From Leptidea sinapis (Eukaryota; Arthropoda; Insecta; Lepidoptera; Pieridae): a stretch of 64,000 bases of DNA. Location of the stretch: positions 4,409,501-4,473,500 of the forward strand of contig NC_066266.1 in assembly GCF_905404315.1 (NCBI RefSeq). The letters are read 5' to 3'. This document shows, in pieces, positions 43,641 through 54,763 of this stretch. The position numbers and the translations under genes are program-made. The notes below the pieces were generated by a model that was given only the letters and a program-made list of their open reading frames with translations, did no database searches and was not told the origin of the DNA. Every line of letters begins with the position of its first letter. Position 1 is the first letter of the stretch.

Positions 43641-44061
43641 GTGAAACTTTACATATTATTATCTTATACTAGAACTAGCTGTTTCCCGTGTCTTTGTCCG
43701 CATTTACCAGTGTTACCATATAAGTTGGTGTTCAAATGCTGGAGAGTTTCTTGCACCGCTTCTTCTCTCTCAGAGCGCCATTTGTTTCCGAAGCGGTTAG
43801 AGTATCTAGTATATTAGAAATAACATCAAAAATAATTCTAAACGTATCAATTTAGAGAAAATAAATGCTTTTTACGCCTTTTATTCCTTTAAGCTACATG
43901 CAAATAATCATCTCTCAATCAAACATAACTTGAAAAAAAAAAAGGAAATCTCGCAATACAGTTCTTCTACCATAAAAAAAAGAGATCCATGTAATACCCA
44001 GTCGCTCAATATATTAAGTCCCTTAATTAAGGGTCCTTCTGCTTTAGGATATAGCATCATT

Positions 44062-44200
44062 AGCTAAGTAAGTCTTTTGTGGGGTGATGTGTATGCTTTT
44101 ACAACAAGATCCAAGAAAATGTTCAAAACAAAAGTATAACGATATTCAAAATAATTGTTATAAATCGTTTGTGTAGTAAAGGTTACTATCACATAAATTT
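44062..44200 (+). mobile_element. CR1-like LINE ORF2 end fragment
   Basis: AAGTAAGTCTTTTGTGGGGT, GCTTTTACAACAAGATCCAA, GAAAATGTTCAAAACAAAAG and AGTAAAGGTTACTATCACAT match 62730-62855. It lacks the 3' tail. Confidence 0.7.
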
Positions 44201-44329
44201 TATTATGATTTAGTTCAAAATAGCTTTGGTTGAAAGAAGATAAACTCTCGAATCATATAAAAGTAGATTTACATTCCCTTCTTTGTTTATGCGGTTGTAA
44301 CAGACACAAACCTTTTAAATCTAGGATAA

Positions 44330-44500
44330 TAATAAAATATTTAGAAGATCTTTTCTTGAGAAGTTTTATCTACACATTTACAGACAATAAACTGAAATCA
44401 TTGAGCTTAGAACAAGAGTATTAGTCTCTTATGTCAGAAGATATTATTTTGTTCTTTTGGTATCTTTTTAGCTAACGAGATTAATATTTTATTAGATTGC
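44330..44500. repeat. Dispersed repeat G, copy 3
   Basis: GAAGTTTTATCTACACATTT, ACAAGAGTATTAGTCTCTTA and TGTCAGAAGATATTATTTTG match copies at 5846 and 18725. 44501-44802 is unassigned. Confidence 0.5.
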
Positions 44501-44802
44501 AAATAATATTGGATGGAAGGAAATCTTTTTATATCTATCAATCAAGAAGTATTTAGGAAAATGATTAAATGCATATATCGACTATCGACAACCCTTGCAC
44601 CTTTTTTGTGGTGTTAAATGATCAATCGCCGCATAATACTGGATCTAACATTCCTCAAAAAGCTTTTATCAGGACAGACAGCGTGCAGTAAATTGCTGGA
44701 TAAAATAAATTTCAAAATCCCGCATAGATATCCACGAAATCCGATTACTAACATACTTGTGGAACTAGGGCATAGGAAAAAAATAAGGGAAGAATATTAA
44801 AA

Positions 44803-44939
44803 TAATGATAATTAATATTAAATTTTATATAAATTAAAAAAAAATATATTTATATTTAATAAATTTATAAAATATTTAATAATTAAAATAAATTATTAAA
44901 TGCATTTGTCCTACTTACACCAGTAAGTAGGACAAATGC
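44803..44939. other. AT-only tract followed by a perfect 17-bp hairpin
   Basis: 44803-44900 is almost pure A/T. It is followed by GCATTTGTCCTACTTAC (44902-44918), loop ACCA, and its exact reverse complement GTAAGTAGGACAAATGC (44923-44939). No gene adjoins it. It could be the remnant of a foldback element. 44940-45293 holds only an (AAAT)n run near 45270. Confidence 0.7.
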
Positions 44940-45293
44940 CCTTAAACATTCTCCACTATCAAGGATGTGTTCTGAGTACAATCGATTTTCCGCGTCCATA
45001 AAAGATTTTGATATTTTTCATGACACAGGGACAAGTCTGAAAAAAAAACTAACCGCACATTTCTGTTTGTAAATAATAATAATATGTTAGTTGATATTCA
45101 TACAAACTATTTCTTCGTTATATTGTATCTATTATTGTTAGTAATTTGCTTAAAATCCTTGTTAAATTTGTAGGTTGAACTGTATTTTGTATTTAAATTA
45201 ATGTCAGATTATAAACCTATAAGACCATAATTATTTTTAATGTTTGGTATGTAATGCTGTTGGTGTGTCAATAAATAAATAAATAAATAAATC

Positions 45294-45850
45294 ACCAACG
45301 CCCAGATTGTCTTGCAACACCAGAGGAATCACAGAAGCGTAGTCGGGATTTAAGGAAGGTGTACGCGCTTTTTTTGAAGGTACACATGTCGTATCGTCCT
45401 GGAAACATCGCACAAGAAAGCTAATTCCACAGCTTTGTATTCCATGGAAGAAAGCTCCTTGAAAAACGCACTGTGGATGACTGCCACGCATCCAGATGGT
45501 GGGAATGATATCCCAACTTGTGGCGTGTTGTGGGAAGGTGGAATTCTGCGGCAGGAATCCGTTGAAACAGCGCTTCGGAACACTCCCCGTAATAAATGCG
45601 GTAGAAGACGCACAATGAAGCGACGTCTCTACGCAACGCCAAGTGATCCAGCCGTTCATAGAGCACTGGGTCCCCGACAATTCGAGATGCTCTGCGATGT
45701 ACGCGGTCAAATGGATCGTGCTGATACTAGAATGCACCAGACCAGACATGACTGCAATACTCCATATGTGGCGGTGTGGACCTGCGTTTTGTAGAGCGCT
45801 AGAATGTGGGCCGGCTTGAAGTATTGCCGTGCTCTATATTTTATGACGGA
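45294..45850 (-). pseudogene. C-family LINE ORF2 C-terminus and 3' end
   Basis: On the minus strand three overlapping frames carry QHDPFDRVHRR-like and LYERLDHLALRRDVASLCVF, YRIYYGECSEALFQRIPAAE, FHLPTTRHKLGYHSHHLDAW. A frameshift then leads to STVRFSRSFLPWNTKLWN. The 3' tip is lost into the (AAAT)n run at about 45290. The core reverse transcriptase is absent. Confidence 0.8.
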
Positions 45851-46003
45851 TATATATATATGTCCGGATATTAAAACTAACTATTAACAGATGGTTGATA
45901 TTTTGATGTGTACCTTTGGAGAGGTAGGTAACACTTATTTAGTAAAATATTCAAAATGTTTAGCTTAGTATTAAGCAATCACTAATTAATTACTGACAAG
46001 CTG

Positions 46004-46200
46004 ATTAGCTTCCAACAGACGTTGTTCTGTTCAAAATAAAAAACCTCTTGTGGGTTGAATTTCGTAAAATGCGTTCTTAGCTGATTTCTACTCGGCGAAA
46101 GGAATATCCATACCAAATTTCAAGTCTCTACGCCTTATGATTCCAGTGATATCGCAATGAGCCAATATATAGGTGGAAATCATTAATATATGTATATAGA
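46004..46200 (-). mobile_element. Helitron-like element (third subfamily), diverged
   Basis: ATTAGCTTCCAACAGACG...TTGTTCTG at left, interior CTACTCGGCGAAAGGAATAT and CTACGCCTTATGATTCCAGT as in 41185-41390, ATATGTATATAGA at right. 46201-46525 is unassigned. Confidence 0.5.
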
Positions 46201-46525
46201 TGTCTTAAATACAGAATTTGACAGTGTGACGTAGTTGAATAATTAATAATGATAAGCTATATTCTCAAATTCAAATTTAATTACTGGTACCAAAAGTATT
46301 ATAGATTAAAATTGTTTTGAACCCAGGTTTTGTCACATATAAGCTTCACTATAGCTCCTCAAATTAGAACACAATAACCTATAATGGACTAAGCTAATGT
46401 AATATATATTTTAAGTTTCGTAGTGCAAAGTTAACTTTTACACGTCTGTCAACGCTCAGTATGTCTTGGATGTGCTCTGCTCTCGATGATACGTCAAGTT
46501 TCGAGCTAATATTTGGGTACTAGAG

Positions 46526-47375
46526 TCCTGGAGGTCTACTCGCAAAATCGACAACGATATATTCGGAACGATACGATAATAACCCGAATATATCGCACCT
46601 ACCCTACTCTAACAAATGTTCGTATTCCATATCGTTTATCGTAACAACATCGTAACCATAGATTAATATTTTGATTTTTTACGATGTTAGAGTGAATGAA
46701 TTATGCGCAAGCCTTGAAAAACTAAATATTATCTGTGCTATGTCGCTATTAAGTGTCAAAAGTCAAAACATAGCTATGGCGCTTAGGACCATGCCAGACT
46801 CCATCACCAATTTAGTATCATTTACACAAAAATGTCTACATTCAAATATATGTATATTTAATGAATATAATTTGACCATTTAAAATTGAATAAATAATAC
46901 AAAACTTGCGGATAATAAAATGTAAAAAAAAATAACTCAAACCCTCTCGTCGACTTCCTATTTCTCAGGCGGCCAATTGCATTACTTTCTACGCATAAGC
47001 GATCAACAGAATGACTTAAATTACTTGGTAGTAAATAAATCCTGTTGAATAGTAAATCACATATAATTATTTTAATTTTATTTATTAAGTATGTATATTG
47101 TATGGCAAATATATACAACTTGAAACGATAATAGCAACAACAGCTTATAAGGTGTCGTTGTGATTATCGTAAAAATGACGTTTGGTCGTTTGTCGAATTC
47201 GAATATTCGTCTCTGACATTTTCAACTAAGAGTAGGGTTAGGACCAATAATATCGAAAATTAGTTCGTTCGTTCAATCATCGTTTCGACATTGAATACGA
47301 TGTAACTAAGAGTAGGATTCGACACGACTAATGCCACGATATATCTAATATCGATTTTAGGAGTAGGCCCCCTGA
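46526..47375. mobile_element. Inverted-repeat DNA element of about 850 bp
   Basis: Left end CCTGGAGGTCTACTCGCAAA, ATCGACAACGATATATTCG resembles the reversed right end CAGGGGGCCTACTCCTAAAA, TCGATATTAGATATATCG. Further in, the left CCTACCCTACTCTAAC pairs loosely with the right CTAAGAGTAGG motifs. A 70-codon plus ORF (46671-46883) is unrecognised and too short for a transposase. The arms are diverged, so this is an old element. 47376-47669 is unassigned. Confidence 0.5.
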
Positions 47376-47669
47376 AATAAGGCAAGATAATTTGTACTAT
47401 ACTTTCAGCGAAAACTTTCCAATTTTGAATAATAAAGACAATTCGTCAGATTTTACGAGATATGTATGTTCATTAACTAAAATAACTGATAAAATTAGTT
47501 TCTCCTGGGGCACGTGGCCAGCTACACTGACGACAGATAATTAACGACACACAGAATAATTAACGACCGTCTTCAATAACCTATCTATCCTTAGTTTAAC
47601 TTACTAGAATCCATCCTTGTACGCTTACTTACATTTCATTAACCTATTGACAGATAGCATTGGACTTTA

Positions 47670-48020
47670 ACTGTATTGGACATAACTATGGAAAGATAAG
47701 ATCTTGTCATTAAACGGTGACAGCAATGTATCCGTAAGTTAAACTTAGGGTAGGTGGGTTATTGAAAACGACTGTAAATGGTCTGGACTTCGAGGCATTA
47801 GAAAGAGAGACAGGTCTTGTGGTAGATGGACAGATAAAATAGTGGCAGTAGCGGGGTAAAGTTGGATATAGACTGCAAAAACCAAAACTAAATGGAGTTC
47901 TTTGGAGGAGGCTTCTACCCAAAAGAGGTCCATAAAAAACAGAGATAGTAACTAAATTGTAAGATTAAATCATTGTAATGTTTACATGGAATACAATAAA
48001 GCTTATTATTATTATTAATT
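47670..48020 (+). pseudogene. RTE-like LINE C-terminus with (TTA)n tail
   Basis: Pieces of the RTE C-terminal pattern (RGRQVLW, GRWTDKI-like, WRSSLEEAST-like) are spread over frames up to GGTCCAT at about 47930. An ACAATAAAGCTTATTATTAT 3' end follows. It pairs with the minus-strand relative at 16685-17165. 48021-48408 is unassigned. Confidence 0.5.
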
Positions 48021-48408
48021 TCATTTAACATAAATATAAAGACTTGTTTAAATCAGGTAATGATTTAAATCCGCGGAGCCGACGTGATCCACAAAGGCAC
48101 ATTAGACATGATGTTCCCATACTTACTAAATATAATAAGAAATGTATATGTATGTAATTGTGTTCGTATTTATAAATAGTTAAAGAGTAGTTAACAATTT
48201 AAAATCAAGATTATTTAAGAATATGCTATAGAGGTAATTGGCTAAACTCTTAAAATTTCTATAGTGTTAAGAAATTCATTGATAAGAAATTCTGATATTA
48301 ATTATATTGACTTAAATATTCGCACGTGGGTATTTCTACGCGCGAATATTTAACTCAATATATAGCACTATTGTGCTAGAAAAACGTATAGCCAATTATT
48401 ATAATATT

Positions 48409-48775
48409 ATTAGCTGAACCGATAGACGTCGGTCTGTACATAATAAATGAAATACTGTACTTGAAATTGTCAATAATAACTATTTCATAACATCAAGAAT
48501 TATTTTGTAAAATATGCTCCCTGTTGTTGTAGTGAAATTGTTTCACAGCAGAACTGTCAAACCGTGTGTCAATAAATTCTCTCATAGAAATAGAATATGT
48601 CCATACAAAACAAATATTAGAAATAAAAACAACTATCGATTCCAAAGCGAAATATAAACTATCCTATCTCTCAAGTTGGACTAAACTGCACTCCATGAAA
48701 TAATCCCCATTAAAATCCGTTCATTAGTTTAGGAGTTCACTGGAAACAAACATTAGGACACTGGATTTATATATA
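48409..48775 (-). mobile_element. Helitron-like element, first of an adjacent pair
   Basis: ATTAGCTGAACCGATAGACG at left, the interior as in 36386-36792, a diverged right end ACTGGATTTATATATATT. It abuts a second copy within three bases. Confidence 0.6.
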
Positions 48776-48777
48776 TT

Positions 48778-49149
48778 ACTCTCTGACCCGACAGACGTTG
48801 TTCTGTAGATAATAAAAAAATACTGTTTAATAGGAATTTGCCAATAATATTTTAAAACTAATTAGCCAAGAATTATTTCGTAAAAAATGCTCCCTGTTGT
48901 TATAATGAAATTGTTTCACAGCGAAACTATCAAACCGTGCGTCACTAAATTCTCTAATAGAAAATATGTCCATACAAAACAAATATTAGAATTAAAAATA
49001 AGTATGGGTCTCAAATCTAAATAAAACTATCTTATCTCTCAAGTTGGACTAAACTGCTCTCGTTGATATAATCCCCATTAAAATCCGTTCATTAGTTTAG
49101 GAGTCCATCGCGGACAAACAACGTGTCACGTAATTTATATATATTAAGA
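48778..49149 (-). mobile_element. Helitron-like element, second of an adjacent pair
   Basis: ACTCTCTGACCCGACAGACG at left (the CTAG end mutated to CTCT), full interior, ACGTAATTTATATATATTAA and GA at right. 49150-50111 shows no further assignable feature; the 104-codon minus ORF at 49470-49784 is unrecognised. Confidence 0.65.
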
Positions 49150-50111
49150 TTAAGATAACACTTTTCAATACTATCTTTTTTGCAAATAAAGATATTATTA
49201 TTGTTATTTCTTGGTTATCAGGAATAATATATGTAATGGTTTGGTCTGTATCGTACATTTCAGCAAGTTTATGTTATAAATAATAAAAGTAATCCCTCGT
49301 GAAACTTTTATAAACGCTTTGAAATACTTGATTTCAATAACAAAGATGAAAATTCTTTCTTTTATATATCGTACAGAGTAACGCCGTAGGACTGAAGAAA
49401 ATTTTATTAAAAGTATTGACTCACGGGAGTTGCGTTCATTGGCGGATTCTATTTATCAATAATTTAGTATTAATGTTTTTCTATATAAAATAATGTGATG
49501 TTATATGACATACAAACATAAATTCCATCTCGGCAATGAATGTTTCTCTTCAGTAGCGGTGAGGAAAATAGATGAGAGATACGATGTATGAAATATAATA
49601 ATAAACTTTGAAGGAATTTCAGATTCAAAGATGCATCATTTGAAATGCAATGTTGCATGTATTCGTGCGTAAGAAATCTGTAGGAGGGGCGAAGGAACAT
49701 CTTTAAACAAAAGACCAATGGACGGTTAGAGTGACGTTTTACACTGTAGGTAAGTTCCGAGTTATATTCTGGGTGTCGTTGCAAGTGTTCTAAGTGTTTA
49801 AATGGAGTAAATTCGTAACAGTTTTAAGAGAAGAGAAATGACTTTCATACCACTTCTTCACATTATAGCTTGGCTGTTTCCGATGTGGTGAATAAAATGA
49901 TAATGTTTGATTTGAATTCAAATAAATCAATTAAAGAAATACAAAAAAGTCTTTATAAAACGTAACATGAAGTAAAAGATGGAGTCTGATAGGAGATCTC
50001 TATTACAAACCCGCGCCATGTCTCAGCTATAAGTGTTGTCTTGAACATTCATTACGATCTCTGAATAACAGATTCAGATCTGAACTGAGTTTTGTGACAG
50101 TAGAATATTCT

Positions 50112-50475
50112 TTTTTATGGAAATGGAGTACAAACGAGCGTTAGGACACCTAGTGTTTTGTGATCACCGCCGCCCAACACTAAAGGAATCACAGGAGCAT
50201 TGCCGGCCTATAAGGGAAGAGTACGCGCTTTTTTGAAGGTTCATGTCGTATCGTCCCGGAAACACCGCACAAGGAAGCTCATTCCACAGCTTTGTAGTAC
50301 GTAGAAAGCTCCTTGAAACCACACTGTGGAGAATCGCCATACATCCAAGTAGTGGGGACGATATCCTAAATTGTGGCGTATCGTGCGAAGGTGGAGTTCG
50401 TTGGCAGGAATCAGGTGAAACAGCTCGTCAGAACGCTCCCCATGATAAATGCGGTAGAAGACACACAATGAAGCG
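50112..50475 (-). pseudogene. C-family LINE ORF2 C-terminus and 3' end
   Basis: On the minus strand MCVFYRIYHGERSDELFHLI, PANELHLRTIRHNLGYRPHY, LDVWRFSTVWFQGAF then a frameshift. The 3' tip has GGTGATCACAAAACACTAGG and an A-tract at about 50112. Confidence 0.75.
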
Positions 50476-50594
50476 AAAATTTATTTTTTTACGACACATT
50501 TCTATCAAAAATTTTCGACACGATATTTCATCAACTACAACTCACTCGATGATACCACAGATGTCTGATGATATTTTTCTTATATATGATGGAG

Positions 50595-50690
50595 AAAATG
50601 GGCAAGAGGCTCATGTGATGACATGGACATCCACAAAACCAGGGGTCAAGGAATACGTTACCGGCCTTTAAGTTGGCAATGGGCGCTAAG
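50595..50690 (-). mobile_element. C-family LINE 3' tip (subtype with GCGGATGTCC block)
   Basis: GGGCAAGAGGCTCATGTGAT, GACATGGACATCC and GAATACGTTACCGGCCTTTA are the reverse of the 3' end at 26590-26700. Confidence 0.55.
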
Positions 50691-50782
50691 CTTCAAATTA
50701 AAAGTCGAATAAAGTAATTATATTAATTTCCTCAATTGTCATATTTGTAAACTGAAATAAAAGGAAAAACTGTTGATAATCT

Positions 50783-51134
50783 TCTTAATATATATAAATT
50801 ACGTGACACGTTGTTTGCCCGCGATGGACTCCTAAACTAATAAACGGATTTTGATGGAGATTACTTCATGGAGTGCAGTTTAGTCCAACTTGAGAGATAG
50901 GATAGTTTTTATTTCGATTTGGAATCCATAATTATTTTATTTCCAATATTTCTTTTGTATGGACATGATATTTTCTATGAGAGATTTTATTGACGCACGG
51001 TGTGACAATTTTATTTTAACAACAGGGATATATTTTAATAATTAATTCTTGACGTTATGAAATATTCTTGACAAATTCATAATAAACAGTATTTTATTTA
51101 TTATGTACAGAACAACATCTGTCGGGTAAGCTAG
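50783..51134 (+). mobile_element. Helitron-like element, full length, plus orientation
   Basis: TCTTAATATATATAAATTAC at left to ACATCTGTCGGGTAAGCTAG at right, followed by T. It is the inverted counterpart of 36386-36792 and clearly shows the TC...CTAG ends. 51135-51706 is unassigned. Confidence 0.7.
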
Positions 51135-51706
51135 TATAATAATAAATCTCAGAATGTCAAATTTCCTATAAACTATATTTAATTAAAAACATAATAATAG
51201 GCACATAACTAGGTAGTTAGATGTAAATTAAATTAATATATTACATAAGTAGGTAAGTCAAATAAACAAAAATAAAAAAATAAATATGTAGGTAATGTTT
51301 AACAAATGCTTTGTTGTGTTTTAAATTTGTATGTTTTCTCTTTAAGGCAATCGTTATATGATTAATTTACTCAAGAGTAAAGGCACATCTCTTGATTGAG
51401 GTAGGTAGGTACCAAATTCTGTGAAACATGTAAGTTTACGGAAAAAATAAATGTTTCTATTGATGTGTATTATTAATAATTAATAGTGTGTTATTTGATG
51501 TATCAATCAATCTTCGGGTTGATTTGCAACAAAACGTTTTAAAAATTTCAGTTGAAAAGAACACCTTTGTAGCCGCCTTCAGTTTCAACTATAAATTACT
51601 GAATTTCGAAGCAGAACTATATTTTACACGTTAAATCAATGGATTATCGACTTAGATAACATACTATATTCTTTTTATCTACATCCATACTTTAAATATC
51701 TACCGT

Positions 51707-51825
51707 ATATTAAAGATTCTACAACAGTTAACTTATCGCCAACATTAAACACCTAATGTCCTGATAACCATTACATCATCCAAACGAGTGTTGTAAGTAA
51801 TGAAATTCAGTACAACATTACAACA
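51707..51825. mobile_element. Half copy of the 15117 foldback
   Basis: TTAAAGATTCTACAACAGTT, AACTTATCGCCAACATTAAA, CATCATCCAAACGAGTGTTG and AATGAAATTCAGTACAACAT correspond to one arm plus the loop of 15117-15361. The other arm is lost. Confidence 0.7.
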
Positions 51826-51852
51826 AAGGTTTCGTATTATGAGTTTTTTTAT

Positions 51853-52157
51853 ATGAAAATAAGGGAAGAGACGAGCGGACGTTCAGCAAAAGGTAATTGA
51901 TACGCCCTGCCCATTACAATGCAGTGGCCGCTTAGGATTTTTGAACAACCCAAAAATTCTGAGTGGTACTACTATTGCGCTCGTCACCTTAAGACATAAG
52001 ATGTTAAGTCTCATTTGCTCAGTAATTTCACTAGCTACGGCGCCCTTCAGACCGAAACACAGTAATGTTTACACATAAGTGCTTCACGGCAGAAGTAGGC
52101 GCCGTTGTGGTACCCATAATCTAGCCGGCATCCTGTGCAAAGGAGCCATCCATTGGT
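51853..52157 (-). mobile_element. B element (SINE-like), near full length
   Basis: Reverse-strand copy from ATATGAAAATAAGGGAAGAG through TTACAATGCAGTGGCCGCTT and CACTAGCTACGGCGCCCTTC to GCAAAGGAGCCATCCATTGG. 52158-52634 is unassigned. Confidence 0.75.
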
Positions 52158-52634
52158 AAAACGCTTTTGACGAATTCATCAAAACATTCGAGTATGAGCG
52201 GAAAAACACTATAACGGTCAGCCAGTATATTATGGTCTTCAAAATATCCAAAACAGCTGCAATGGTACAATGCGCAACAATTGAATTAAATTTAAACAAA
52301 ACTATTTAACGACTGTTAAACTTTTAGAATTAACTCCGAATTCACAAAACACGCCCGGAATCCTATTCATAAGTTACAAAACAAAAGTTGTCGCGAAAGT
52401 TGAGTCACATTAAAACCATTTGGTTACTTAGTCAAGTTAACTCTGCTCCATTGTAATATGGATGTTTTTCGTTTGTCGCAGTTCAACGTAATTTTGTTGG
52501 AGATAAGCCAATTAAAAGTTAATGTTAATACTTTAGTGTGATATTTTTTTACTGCATCTATTATTGCAGTAAAATTTATTATGTGTATCAAAGTATTGTG
52601 GCTTTATAAATAAGTAATTGGCTATATTAATCGT

Positions 52635-52930
52635 ATGAACGGCTGGATCACTTGGCATTTATCACGGGGAGTGTTCCGAAGAGGTGTTTGAATTCCACCT
52701 TCGCACGACACGCCACAAGTTGGGAATATCATCCCCACCATCTGGATGTGCGGCGGTCCTCCACAGTGCGGTTTTCAAGAAGCTTTCTTCCACGTACAAC
52801 AAAGCTGTGTAATGAACTTCCTTGTGCGGTATTTCTGGGTCGATACGACATGTGTAACTTCAAAAAAAGCGCGTACACCTTCCTTAAATCCCGGCGACGC
52901 TCCTGTGATTCCTCTGGTGTTGCAAGACAA
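52635..52930 (+). pseudogene. C-family LINE ORF2 C-terminus, 3' truncated
   Basis: The frame at 52652 and its shifts give ITGSVPKRC (antisense shadow), STFARHATSWEYHPHHLDVR, RSSTVRFSRSFLPRTTKLCN, ELPCAVFLGRYDMCNFKKSA and YTFLKSRRRSCDSSGVARQQ. It ends just after the GTTGCAAGA block without the A-tail. Confidence 0.75.
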
Positions 52931-53007
52931 CAACAAAAAACCCTAGAACAACCTACAAATTTACCAATTAAAAAATTACTTTTATTATAGAATCAAGCGA
53001 TCATTTC

Positions 53008-53612
53008 TAGGGTTCCGTAGCCAAATGGCAAAAACGGAACCCTTTTAGATTCGTCATGTCTGTCTGTCTGCCTGTCCGTCCGTATGTCACAGCCACTTTT
53101 TTCGAAACTATAAAAACTATACTGTTGAAACTTGGTAAGTAGATGTATTCTGTGAACCGCATTAAAATTTTCACACAAAATTAGCAGAAAATAATAACTT
53201 TTGGGGGTTCCCCATACTTAGAACTGAAACTCAAATATTTTTTTCATCAAACCCATAATAATTATGGATAGGTCTTCAAAAATGATATTGAGGTTTCTTA
53301 TTTAATTTTTTTCTATACTGAATAATTTGTGCGAGAGACACTTCCAAAGTGGTAAAATGTGTATCCCAACCCCTGTAACTTCTAAAATAAAAGAATGATA
53401 ATATATGAAGTACAATCAACACGCAAACTTCCACCGAAAATTGGATTAACGAGATCTAGATTTAGTAAGTAGTTTTTTTTATACGTCATAAAACCACAAT
53501 TTACGTTTCATTCAATCAACTCAAATATTATTATTATTAAGGACTTTAATATTATGTTACTTGCTGCTACGGAACCCTTCATGGGTGAGTCTGACTCGCA
53601 CTTGGCCACTTT
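53008..53612. repeat. ~600-bp dispersed repeat bounded by GGAACCC motifs
   Basis: Starts AGGGTTCCGTAGCCAAATGG, AAAAACGGAACCCTTTT and ends GCTACGGAACCCTTCATGGG, TGAGTCTGACTCGCACTTGG, CCACTTTTT. I recognise this layout as a frequent lepidopteran repeat, but its class is unclear to me. Inverted TACGGAACCC/GGGTTCCGTA motifs sit at both ends. Short ORFs inside are not convincing. 53613-53885 is unassigned. Confidence 0.55.
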
Positions 53613-53885
53613 TTATATTATTACTATTAGTTTCTTCACACCATATATGCTCAAAGCCTTCAAAAGCATTCCAATTCCCTATATTAATGCATCGCTATTT
53701 CACAGTATTGATAGATCTGCAACAATTAGTGAATATATACATAAATTTTCAAAGTTACTCTGCACTAGAACTATAAGGATCACAGCCCAGCTACGGATCT
53801 GGCTTCTGCCCGCCGGCTGACTTTGAGTTTGCATAGAACTAAGAGTAAACCTCGGGGCGTGTTCTAAATATTAATATAACACTAA

Positions 53886-54107
53886 AGAGCGCTTACGCAC
53901 TACGTCCGATCCGAATCCGATCCGTACCCGTGAAAATACAGTCCGGTGTAGTCTTAGCACTATTTCTAACGGTTGTCGGAAAGAAATCGAATGACAGAAG
54001 CCGGATCTACTGCGTAAACTACCATAGATATAGGACTACGATTAATTCGGACCGTGTTATATCGGGTACGGATCGGATTCGGATCGGACGTAGTGCAAAA
54101 GCGCTCT
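53886..54107. mobile_element. MITE with near-perfect 45-base inverted repeats, copy 2
   Basis: Left AGAGCGCTTACGCACTACGT, CCGATCCGAATCCGATCCGT, ACCCG and right (reversed) AGAGCGCTTTTGCACTACGT, CCGATCCGAATCCGATCCGT, ACCCG differ at about two positions. 222 bases, no ORF. Same family as 9229-9441. The arm identity suggests recent mobilisation or homogenisation. Target duplication is not resolved. Confidence 0.85.
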
Positions 54108-54190
54108 AACTTTAAAGTGTGGCTATTCTTAATTAAAGTTAGTATAACGCTGCTGTTTCAAGTAATCAGTGTATTTAAAATTTAATTATA

Positions 54191-54763
54191 AATAACTGCG
54201 ATCTTTTCACAAAGTCAAAGTCTTTTCACCAAGCGGAGATGAGGTCCAGACGTAAAATGCTACTGGTGCACGGAATACCAGAGCATAGTAAAGAGGAAAC
54301 ATCGGCAGCTGTCGTTAAGAACCTAACCCAACATCTTAAAACCCCCAAGCTGGATGTGACTTCCATTAGTAGGTCACACCGTGTTGGTAAAAATAAAAGT
54401 GATAAGCCTCGGCCCATACTTGTAAAATTTGAAGACGTGGATTTAAAAAAATCAATATGGTTTAGTAAAACTGCCCTAAAAGGGTCTGGAATTACTCTGT
54501 CTGAGTTTCTTACCAAATCTAGACATGAGACTTTTATGACTGCCCGTCGAAAATTTGGGGTGAACAAAACCTGGACAAGTAATGGTACTATTTTCATACT
54601 TGATTCAAAGGGATCGAAACACAGTGTGAATTCTGTCGCTGAATTAGATGCTATTACCACCGACACAACGCACGAACAATTGAGAGCTGGAGAGTGTGGT
54701 GCTGATCAGAAGCAGGAGGCTGCAGGTAACACCAGGCCAAAGAGAACTAACAGGAATAAGTAA
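54191..54763 (+). CDS. LINE ORF1 protein, C-terminal part (5'-truncated)
   Basis: An open frame of at least 174 codons from ATG 54239 (open upstream to about 54191) to the TAA at 54761. It reads MRSRRKMLLVHGIPEHSKEE, SISRSHRVGKNK, RPILVKFEDVDLKKSIWF, LKGSGITLSEFLTKSRHETF and a Lys/Arg-rich end. This is the ORF1p pattern (RRK.LL.HGIPE, R.GK...RPI.VKF, L.GS.I...E.L). LINE ORF1 proteins bind element RNA and act as chaperones. The usual N-terminal coiled coil is missing, so the element is 5'-truncated and the ATG may be internal. Followed at 56088 by an ORF2 start. Confidence 0.7.
   Translation, partial: NNCDLFTKSKSFHQAEMRSRRKMLLVHGIPEHSKEETSAAVVKNLTQHLKTPKLDVTSISRSHRVGKNKSDKPRPILVKFEDVDLKKSIWFSKTALKGSGITLSEFLTKSRHETFMTARRKFGVNKTWTSNGTIFILDSKGSKHSVNSVAELDAITTDTTHEQLRAGECGADQKQEAAGNTRPKRTNRNK

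Noticed and set aside
45237..45794. A 170-codon minus ORF and a 119-codon plus ORF as host genes
   Set aside because: Both cover a C-family LINE end. The conserved peptide is split over minus frames, and the plus ORF is its shadow.
49470..49784. A 104-codon minus-strand ORF
   Set aside because: Composition matches background and no motif is recognisable; such lengths occur by chance in 64 kb.
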